Shown: piece after piece, positions 1 through 4,210 of the stretch
How positions within the stretch are numbered: the stretch's first letter is position 1
How the letters are laid out: each line of letters opens with the position of its first letter
Assembly: GCA_013695405.1 (NCBI GenBank)
Contig: JACDAO010000711.1
Coordinates: forward strand, 1 to 5,175
Source: Acidobacteriota bacterium
Lineage (GTDB): Bacteria; Acidobacteriota; Vicinamibacteria; Vicinamibacterales; Vicinamibacteraceae
DNA: 5,175 bases
Reading direction: 5' to 3'
Notes under the pieces: generated by a model
What the model saw: the letters and a program-made list of their open reading frames with translations, nothing else
The model's database searches: none
Told to the model about the DNA's origin: nothing
Program-made: the position numbers and the translations under genes

Positions 1-4
1 CAGC

Positions 5-514
5 CTACCAGCCAAGCTGGTCGAGCAGGCGTTCGACCAGGCCGTCAACCCGTCGGAGGTGAGCGTCGAGCCGCAGGTGGGCCAGGCGATAGGCGGCGCG
101 GCGTTCGGCATATAGGGCCGCGAACGCCTCGCGGTCCGCGGCCAGTGGGCGGCGGCCGTCGGAGGGGACCCGCTCCACGATCCGCTCGAAGGGCACATCG
201 AGCCAGACGGCCAGCCCGTTGTCCAGGATATCGGCGCGATTGGCGGGCTGCACGAAGGTGCCGCCACCGGTGGCGACGACCATGTGCCGTTCGGCCAGCA
301 GCCCGAGCAGGACCTCGCGCTCGATCCGCCGGAAGTACGGCTCGCCCTGTTCGGCGAAGACCCTCGAGACCGAGCGGCCTTCGCGGCGTTCGATCGCTTC
401 GTCTACATCCACGACCCGCCAGCCCAGTCGACGGCCGAGCGCTCGCGCCATCGTCGTCTTGCCGGAGCCCATGAAGCCGACGAGGTAGATCTTGTCGTCG
501 GGGACCGCCCTCAT
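5..514 (-). CDS. aroK: Shikimate kinase
   Basis: This enzyme phosphorylates the 3-hydroxyl of shikimate with ATP in the cytoplasm, giving shikimate-3-phosphate, the substrate of the EPSP synthase encoded just upstream. The 169-residue length is normal for the family. Residues 13-20 form a Walker A P-loop (GFMGSGKT). The DVD motif at 36-38 places D38 where the shikimate-binding Asp sits. FRRIE at 61-65 supplies the shikimate-binding Arg, and GGG at 83-85 is the Walker B-like glycine run. RRPL at 121-124 is the lid, and LYAERRAAY at 134-142 is the conserved C-terminal Arg motif. The ATG start overlaps the aroA stop as ATGA (511-514). I see no Shine-Dalgarno sequence before it, so translational coupling to aroA is likely. 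The TAG stop is at 5-7. aroK versus aroL naming cannot be decided from sequence and is only a convention here. Confidence 0.96.
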   Translation of the reverse strand: MRAVPDDKIYLVGFMGSGKTTMARALGRRLGWRVVDVDEAIERREGRSVSRVFAEQGEPYFRRIEREVLLGLLAERHMVVATGGGTFVQPANRADILDNGLAVWLDVPFERIVERVPSDGRRPLAADREAFAALYAERRAAYRLAHLRLDAHLRRVDGLVERLLDQLGW

Positions 515-1815
515 GGCCGCAGCGAAGCCAGCACGTCGAAGAAGCCCGGATAGGAGACGTTGACCGCGTCGGCGCCACGAATCACCGTCGGTTCGAGCGC
601 GCCGAGGCCCGCCACCGCGAAGGCCATCGCAAGCCGATGGTCGTCGGCGGCGTCGACCGCGCCGCCGAGCAGGCGCCGCGAGCCTCGCACGTGGAAGCCG
701 TCGGGCAGTTCGTCGGCGTCGGCGCCGAGGGCGCGCAGGCCGTTGACCAGCGCGCTGATCCGGTCGCTCTCCTTGGCGCGCAGTTCCGCGGCCCCGGTGA
801 CCCGCAGTTCGCCGCCGTGGGTGGCCAACGCCGCCAGCACCGGCAGCTCGTCGATCAGCCCCGGCACATCGGCCGGCGTCAGCTCCAGCGCAGTCAGGCC
901 GCGATGACGCACTCGCACCCGGCCGACCGGTTCCTCGGCGTCGATCCGATCGACCTGCACGTCGACGTCGGCGCCGAAGCGGCGCAGCACGTCGAAGATG
1001 GCGGTGCGGCTCGGGTTGAGGCCGACCTCGCGCATCTCGATAAACGAGCCGGGCAGGGCGGCTGCGGCGCAGGCGAAGAACGCGGCCGACGAGGGGTCGC
1101 CCGGTACGGCCAGGGTCCGCCCGGTGAGCCGCTGGCCGCCGTTGATGCTCACGCTCAGGCCGTCGACCAGGACGCGCGCCCCGAAGGCTCGCAGCGCCCG
1201 CTCGGTGTGATCGCGGGTGGCGGCGGGTTCCTCGACCGTGGTCACCCCGTTGGTCTGCAGTCCGGCCAGCAGCACGGCCGTCTTGACCTGGGCACTCGGC
1301 GTGTCGGGCCGATAGGCGACCGGCCGCAGCGGGCCGCCGGTCACGGTCACCGGCGGCTTGCCGTCGGCGGCCGTCAATCCGGCGCCCATCTGACGCAGCG
1401 GCGTGACCACGCGCGTCATCGGTCGCCTGCGCAGCGAGTGATCACCGGTCAGCACGCTCGTGAACGGGTGCGCCGCGAGGATCCCGGCGAGCATGCGCAA
1501 TGTCGATCCGGAGTTGCCGCAGTCGAGGTCGGCCTGCGGTGATTGCAGTCCGCGAAGGCCGCGGCCGACTATCTGGATGGTGGAGACGGTCGCGCCGGTG
1601 CCGCGATCGAGCGCGCTGTGCCGCGACACCACCGTGCCGAGCTGCTCGAGACACCGCAAGGTGCTCTGGCAATCGTTGCCTGGCGCGTAGTGACTGATGC
1701 GCGTGACGCCCTCGGCCAACGCCGCGAGCATCGCGTACCGATGGGACATGGACTTGTCGCCGGGCACCCGGACCACTCCCTGCAGGGCGGTCGCGGGCGC
1801 GACGGTGACGGTCAT
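511..1815 (-). CDS. aroA: 3-phosphoshikimate 1-carboxyvinyltransferase (EPSP synthase)
   Basis: This enzyme condenses shikimate-3-phosphate with phosphoenolpyruvate to make EPSP, the step after shikimate kinase in chorismate synthesis. I chose the ATG at 1815 (434 residues). It starts MTVTVAPATALQG and puts the PGDKS lysine at residue 21, matching the usual EPSP synthase N-terminus. An ATG at 1833 (+6 residues) is possible; a GTG at 1878 (+21) would run to within 15 bp of the divergent gene and has no family support. Motifs in order are PGDKSMSHR (18-26), GNSGSTLRM (100-108), RPMTR (131-135), SAQVKTAVLLAGL (174-186), TRDHTER (200-206), VPGDPSSAAF (237-246), IDELPVLAAL (321-330, with the catalytic-type Asp), LRAKESDRI (346-354), DHRLAMAFA (392-400) and VSYPGFF near the C-terminus. 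The GNSG/RPMxR pattern resembles class II enzymes of Gram-positives more than E. coli AroA. It is followed by aroK with a 4-bp overlap. Confidence 0.97.
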   Translation of the reverse strand: MTVTVAPATALQGVVRVPGDKSMSHRYAMLAALAEGVTRISHYAPGNDCQSTLRCLEQLGTVVSRHSALDRGTGATVSTIQIVGRGLRGLQSPQADLDCGNSGSTLRMLAGILAAHPFTSVLTGDHSLRRRPMTRVVTPLRQMGAGLTAADGKPPVTVTGGPLRPVAYRPDTPSAQVKTAVLLAGLQTNGVTTVEEPAATRDHTERALRAFGARVLVDGLSVSINGGQRLTGRTLAVPGDPSSAAFFACAAAALPGSFIEMREVGLNPSRTAIFDVLRRFGADVDVQVDRIDAEEPVGRVRVRHRGLTALELTPADVPGLIDELPVLAALATHGGELRVTGAAELRAKESDRISALVNGLRALGADADELPDGFHVRGSRRLLGGAVDAADDHRLAMAFAVAGLGALEPTVIRGADAVNVSYPGFFDVLASLRP

Positions 1816-1892
1816 CGTGAACTCTGCGGGCATGGCGGGCTTCACTGTAGCATCCGCAGTGGAGCGTGTATCATGCACGCCATTCGCACGAC
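1816..1892. promoter_or_regulatory. Divergent intergenic region between aroA and the ATPase gene
   Basis: The two divergent transcription units must both start in or near this stretch of about 77 bp (60 bp if aroA begins at 1833). I see no textbook -35/-10 pair. The best -10-like hexamer on the plus strand is TATCAT at 1869-1874, without a convincing -35 at 17 bp. TAGCAT at 1848-1853 is a second, weaker match. A 17-bp near-palindrome lies at 1864-1880. That promoters lie here is inferred from gene orientation rather than read from consensus sites. Confidence 0.5.
1864..1880. repeat. 17-bp near-palindrome, possible operator
   Basis: The arms GCGTG (1864-1868) and CACGC (1876-1880) are perfect complements. 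The inner pairs 1870/1874 and 1871/1873 also match around a central C at 1872, leaving one mismatched pair (1869/1875). It sits in the divergent region, overlaps the TATCAT hexamer and lies 13-29 bp before the ATPase start. That position would suit a repressor site acting on the plus-strand unit or on both units. No known regulator consensus is recognised, and chance occurrence in GC-rich DNA is possible. Confidence 0.35.
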
Positions 1893-1896
1893 ATGA
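1873..1896 (+). CDS. Candidate 7-codon leader ORF coupled to the ATPase gene
   Basis: ATG at 1873 opens a frame encoding MHAIRTT and ending at TGA 1894-1896, which overlaps the ATPase start codon as ATGA (1893-1896). A good Shine-Dalgarno-like GTGGAG (1859-1864) lies 8 nt upstream of this ATG, whereas the ATPase ATG itself has no Shine-Dalgarno at a proper distance. Together these suggest ribosomes may load at 1873 and restart at 1893. The peptide shows no attenuation-type codon run. It requires a transcript starting upstream of 1859, which conflicts with using TATCAT at 1869 as the -10. Such a short ORF could also be coincidence. Confidence 0.3.
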   Translation: MHAIRTT

Positions 1897-2333
1897 CTGC
1901 TGAACGCCACACGCTTTCGCTGGTCCTGAACAGCCATGTCGATGCGCTCGACTACGTCCAGGTGGTGTGCGACCAGCTGTGCGCCGCGGCCCGCCTGAAC
2001 GAGGACGAACTGCACTGGGTGGGCGTCGCCGTGCGCGAGTCGGTAATCAACGCCATGCGTCACGGCAACCGCTTCGATCCGGCCAAGCACGTGCACGTCC
2101 AGTTCGCCTTCGTGCCGGCTGATGCTCCGACGCACTTCGAGGTCTCGGTCCAGGACGAGGGCGAGGGTTTCGACCCCGAAGAGATCGCCGACCCGCTGTC
2201 GCCGGAGAACCTGCTCAAGTCGAGCGGCCGGGGCATCTTCTTCATGCGCAACTTCATGGACGACGTCGAGCTGCGTCGGCGGCCCGAAGGCGGGATGGAA
2301 GTGCTGATGCGCAAGCGCCTGGCGGCGGGGTAG
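1893..2333 (+). CDS. RsbW/SpoIIAB-like ATP-binding protein (anti-sigma factor or serine kinase type)
   Basis: This is a small, single-domain GHKL-fold ATPase of 146 residues, the size of RsbW/SpoIIAB-type anti-sigma factors and serine kinases, and it has no membrane segment. The N-box is VRESVINAMRHGN (47-59), with E49 at the position of the catalytic base and N53 as the Mg-binding Asn. The G1 box is DEGEGFDP (88-95) and the G2 box is GRGIFFMRNF (112-121). Proteins of this family typically bind a sigma factor and/or phosphorylate a STAS-domain antagonist; neither partner is encoded in the window, so the target is unknown. I prefer ATG 1893 to the in-frame GTG at 1866, which has GGAG only one base before it and would add a His-rich nine-residue tail. 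The next gene begins one base after this stop, so the two form an operon. Family assignment is firm; the partner and role are not. Confidence 0.92.
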   Translation: MTAERHTLSLVLNSHVDALDYVQVVCDQLCAAARLNEDELHWVGVAVRESVINAMRHGNRFDPAKHVHVQFAFVPADAPTHFEVSVQDEGEGFDPEEIADPLSPENLLKSSGRGIFFMRNFMDDVELRRRPEGGMEVLMRKRLAAG

Positions 2334-2334
2334 C

Positions 2335-3162
2335 ATGCCGGCGCCCGACCCGCTCCTGCTGGCTACCGCGATCGATGCCGTCCAGAAGGCTGGCGCCATC
2401 CAGATGGCGCACTTCGGGCGCCCGATGCGGATCGACAAGAAGGGCACCATCGATCTGGTCACCGAGGTCGACGTCGCGGTCGAGCGGATGTTCCGTGCTC
2501 TGGTCGCCGAGCGGTTCCCCGACCACCAGGTGCTCGGCGAGGAACTGCAGGAAGATGATCGCCTGCGCGCGGCGGCCCCCGGGTACTGCTGGGTGTTCGA
2601 CCCGATCGACGGCACCACCAACTTCGCGCACGGGCTGCCGATCTTCTGCGCCTCACTGGGACTCGAACTGGACGGCGAGGCGATCGTCGCGGCGGTCTAC
2701 GATCCCACCCGTCGCGAGCTCTACACCGCCGAGCGTGGCGAGGGGGCTCGGCTCAACGGCGAGCGCCTGGCGGTCTCGAAAGCCAACGACGTCCTGAACT
2801 CGCTGCTGTGCACCGGCTTTCCCTACACGGTGCACGAATCGGGCGAGGAGCTGATCGGCCTGTTCGGCCATTTCATCGGCCGCAGCCGGGCGGTGCGGCG
2901 GCTGGGATCCGCCGCGCTCGACCTCTGCTACGTCGCCGCCGGACGCCTCGACGGCTTCTACGAGTCCACCCTCAAGCCCTGGGACACCTGCGCCGGGGCG
3001 CTGATTGTCGAGGAAGCGGGCGGACGCGTCACCCAATGGAACGGTCAGCGCTACCAGTCGCGCCACGGGCACCTGCTGGCGACCAACGGGCTGATTCACG
3101 ACGAGATGCGCGCGATGCTCACCGACTATCGCGCGCAGCGTGCTGCAAACCGGACGGTCTGA
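2335..3162 (+). CDS. suhB: Inositol monophosphatase family protein (SuhB-like)
   Basis: This is a Mg-dependent, Li-sensitive-type phosphatase fold of 275 residues, a normal family length, that hydrolyses inositol-1-phosphate or related sugar phosphates in the cytoplasm. All metal ligands are visible: the GEE motif at 68-70 (E69), DPIDGTTNF at 89-97 (D89, I91 carbonyl, D92) and WDTCAGALIVEEAGG at 216-230 (D217). DLVTEVD (40-46) and RRLGSAALDLCYVAAGRLDGFYE (188-210) are also typical. The ATG start is one base after the ATPase stop, with a G-rich GGCGGGG run just before it. The C-terminal tail after residue 265 is Arg/Ala-rich and unremarkable. Substrate specificity cannot be read: histidinol-phosphatase (HisN-like) or fructose-bisphosphatase activity occurs in the same fold. 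The symbol therefore marks family likeness. E. coli SuhB also acts in rRNA transcription antitermination, but that role should not be assumed here. Confidence 0.93.
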   Translation: MPAPDPLLLATAIDAVQKAGAIQMAHFGRPMRIDKKGTIDLVTEVDVAVERMFRALVAERFPDHQVLGEELQEDDRLRAAAPGYCWVFDPIDGTTNFAHGLPIFCASLGLELDGEAIVAAVYDPTRRELYTAERGEGARLNGERLAVSKANDVLNSLLCTGFPYTVHESGEELIGLFGHFIGRSRAVRRLGSAALDLCYVAAGRLDGFYESTLKPWDTCAGALIVEEAGGRVTQWNGQRYQSRHGHLLATNGLIHDEMRAMLTDYRAQRAANRTV

Positions 3163-3204
3163 CCTTCACCGGGGACACCGGCCCCCACCTCTGCTTCCCG
3201 AACC

Positions 3205-3220
3205 GCCCGCTGTGGCGGGC
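3205..3220 (+). terminator. Weak hairpin downstream of the phosphatase gene
   Basis: A stem of GCCCGC (3205-3210) and GCGGGC (3215-3220) closes a TGTG loop, 42 nt after the phosphatase stop. There is no T-run behind it, so intrinsic termination would be poor. It may be a partial terminator, a 3'-end stabiliser or chance in GC-rich DNA. Confidence 0.3.
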
Positions 3221-3262
3221 ACATCCCTTGCACTTGGCTCGTCCAAATCGCGAACGGCGGCG

Positions 3263-3285
3263 TCACAAGGCGTGAGGCGTTGTGA
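3263..3285. repeat. TCACAA/TTGTGA inverted repeat upstream of the beta-barrel gene
   Basis: TCACAA (3263-3268) and TTGTGA (3280-3285) are exact inverted copies separated by 11 bp, giving 17 bp between equivalent positions, in a stretch rich in GCGTGAG-like words. It sits 55-78 bp before the beta-barrel start and could be a dyad operator. The half-site order is the reverse of the CRP arrangement, and no regulator is recognised. Confidence 0.2.
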
Positions 3286-3301
3286 GGTGGCTGAGGCGCA
3301 C

Positions 3302-3321
3302 GCGCCGGGACGATCCGGCGC
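3302..3321 (+). promoter_or_regulatory. Hairpin in the presumed 5' leader of the beta-barrel gene
   Basis: GCGCCGG (3302-3308) pairs perfectly with CCGGCGC (3315-3321) around a six-base loop. It ends 3 nt before the Shine-Dalgarno run. An overlapping alternative stem pairs GGCG (3295-3298) with CGCC (3303-3306), so only one of the two can form. A stem just 5' of the ribosome site could stabilise a porin-type mRNA or modulate translation. There is no experimental support. Confidence 0.35.
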
Positions 3322-3324
3322 ACC

Positions 3325-3332
3325 AAGGGAGA
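3325..3332 (+). promoter_or_regulatory. Strong ribosome binding site of the beta-barrel gene
   Basis: AAGGGAGA lies 8 nt before the ATG at 3341. It is the best Shine-Dalgarno match in the window. It fixes the start at 3341 and argues against any upstream in-frame start, such as the GTG at 3140 inside the phosphatase gene. Confidence 0.85.
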
Positions 3333-3340
3333 ATCAGGTC

Positions 3341-4036
3341 ATGTGGCGACACGTAACGATGAGCGCGGCGATGGTGCTGGCGTGCAGCGGATCGGCTCTG
3401 GCGCAGGATGCCGTGTTCGGCGCCAACATCGGCGGCTTCCTGGTCAAGGGCGAAGACGGACGCGAGCGCAACGACGTGCTGCGCCAGAACCTGAGTTTCC
3501 TCGACTTCGACCTCGCCGACTTCAACGGCGCCACGTTCGGCGGCGACGTGCTGGTGAGCGTGGGCTCGTTCGTCGAAGTGGGTGCCGGTGTGAACTTCTA
3601 CCAGCGAACCGTCCCGACCATCCATTCGGAGTTCGTCGACGAGGACGGCTCGGAGATCGAGTCGGACCTCAAGCTGCGCAACATCCCGGTCGCGCTGACG
3701 GCGAGGCTCTTCCCGCTGACCCGTGACGCCAGGGTGCAGCCGTACATCGGCGGCGGCGTGCAGTTCAATCGCTGGCGCTACACCGAGGTCGGCGAATTCC
3801 TGGACTTCAGCAACGGCGAGATCTTCCGCGACAGCTTCACCGACGAGGGCATGGAAATCGGCCCGGTCATCGTCGGCGGCATCCGCTTTCCGGTCGGCGG
3901 CAATGCGTTGATTGGCGGCGAGTGGCGCTACTCGACGGCCAAGGCCGACGTCGATCCGTCGCTGGGTTTCTTTGGCGACACGCTCGACCTCGGCGGCAAC
4001 GCGTTCCTGTTCACCGTGCAGTTCAAGCTGCGCTAA
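3341..4036 (+). CDS. Outer membrane beta-barrel protein (OMP_b-brl/OmpW-like size class)
   Basis: This is a predicted exported outer-membrane protein of 231 residues. Residues 1-21 form a Sec signal peptide: a short basic start (MWRH), a hydrophobic stretch, and SALA before QDAVF, fitting signal peptidase I cleavage after A21. The mature part alternates hydrophobic and polar residues in glycine-rich strands, for example VLVSVGSFVEVGAGVNFYQ (70-88), NIPVALTARLFPL (114-126), VQPYIGGGVQFNRWRY (132-147), MEIGPVIVGGIRFPV (171-185), NALIGGEWRYSTA (188-200) and a last strand NAFLFTVQFKLR (220-231). Acidic loops separate the strands. Size and strand number suggest a small barrel of about eight strands, as in OmpA/OmpW/opacity-type proteins. 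The C-terminal residue is Arg rather than the usual Phe, though aromatic residues alternate within the last strand. It appears monocistronic and converges on the gene to its right. Whether it is a pore, a receptor or structural is unknown. Confidence 0.85.
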   Translation: MWRHVTMSAAMVLACSGSALAQDAVFGANIGGFLVKGEDGRERNDVLRQNLSFLDFDLADFNGATFGGDVLVSVGSFVEVGAGVNFYQRTVPTIHSEFVDEDGSEIESDLKLRNIPVALTARLFPLTRDARVQPYIGGGVQFNRWRYTEVGEFLDFSNGEIFRDSFTDEGMEIGPVIVGGIRFPVGGNALIGGEWRYSTAKADVDPSLGFFGDTLDLGGNAFLFTVQFKLR

Positions 4037-4061
4037 ACACGGGTGCGAATGTGCCGCGGCT

Positions 4062-4106
4062 GGACGTGGACTGCGTAGCGGCCGGACATGGAGTGACGTA
4101 GCGGCC
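4062..4106 (+). repeat. Tandem 22/23-bp duplication
   Basis: Unit 1 (4062-4083) and unit 2 (4084-4106) run head to tail. They differ by two substitutions (4066/4088 and 4071/4093) and one extra A at 4096. Both end in CGTAGCGGCC, the foot and first arm of the REP-like hairpin that follows. Only the second unit is followed by the complementary arm, so unit 1 looks like a duplicated half-element. Confidence 0.8.
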
Positions 4107-4121
4107 GGACTTGTCCGGCCG
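4098..4121 (+). repeat. GTAG-footed REP-like hairpin A, probable terminator
   Basis: GTAG (4098-4101) is followed by CGGCCGGAC (4102-4110) and its exact complement GTCCGGCCG (4113-4121), separated only by TT. This is the form of repetitive extragenic palindromes recognised by REP-associated tyrosine transposases: a GTAG foot plus a hairpin. It lies 61 nt past the beta-barrel stop in a convergent gap, with a moderately T-containing tail (GTTGCTCGTT), so it probably also ends transcription. Confidence 0.7.
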
Positions 4122-4146
4122 TTGCTCGTTGCCGTTGCATCTCCCC

Positions 4147-4171
4147 GGCGTCGGACAAGTCCGACGCCTAC
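4147..4171 (-). repeat. GTAG-footed REP-like hairpin B, opposite orientation
   Basis: The arms GGCGTCGGAC (4147-4156) and GTCCGACGCC (4159-4168) are perfect 10-bp complements around AA. CTAC at 4168-4171 is a GTAG foot when read on the minus strand. The core GGACTTGTCC (minus strand) is the same as in hairpin A, but the outer arm differs (GCGTC rather than CGGCC). It lies downstream of the minus-strand gene and may serve as its terminator. Confidence 0.7.
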
Positions 4172-4183
4172 GTACGGACAGCA

Positions 4184-4206
4184 TCGGACAAGTCCGACGC
4201 CTACGT
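4184..4206 (-). repeat. Truncated REP-like copy C, direct repeat of B
   Basis: The 23 bases 4184-4206 are identical to 4151-4173 of copy B, with a period of 33 bp. The distal GGCG arm is missing, so only the 6-bp arms TCGGAC (4184-4189) and GTCCGA (4192-4197) can pair. The GTAG foot is present on the minus strand (4201-4204). The copy ends 5 bp from the stop codon of the membrane-protein gene. Confidence 0.75.
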
Positions 4207-4210
4207 GCCG

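Noticed and set aside
637..1542. A 301-codon open frame on the plus strand antisense to aroA
   Set aside because: Low-complexity Gly/Arg/Gln/His composition, no ribosome site and no motif. The opposite strand encodes an intact EPSP synthase.
1866..1892. The GTG at 1866 as start of the ATPase gene
   Set aside because: GGAG lies only one base before it, too close for use. The added residues (YHARHSHD) are unlike the family N-terminus.
1842..2621. A 259-codon minus-strand frame across the ATPase and phosphatase genes
   Set aside because: It spans two genes with conserved motifs on the plus strand. Its own product is Arg/Ser-rich with no recognisable domain.
3140..3340. An upstream extension of the beta-barrel frame from a GTG at 3140
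   Set aside because: It would start inside the phosphatase gene and place 67 Arg/Pro-rich residues before a clear signal peptide. The strong ribosome site at 3325-3332 supports ATG 3341.
3377..3388. A possible lipobox (V-L-A-C at residues 12-15) in the beta-barrel signal peptide
   Set aside because: The hydrophobic segment before the Cys is short, and a better signal peptidase I site (SALA before QDAVF) follows. The mature protein reads as a beta-barrel rather than an anchored lipoprotein.
4074..4206. A possible CRISPR array from the repeated palindromic units
   Set aside because: Units are unevenly spaced, occur in both orientations, differ in their arms and have no spacers of uniform length. 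The GTAG-footed hairpin form fits REP elements instead.
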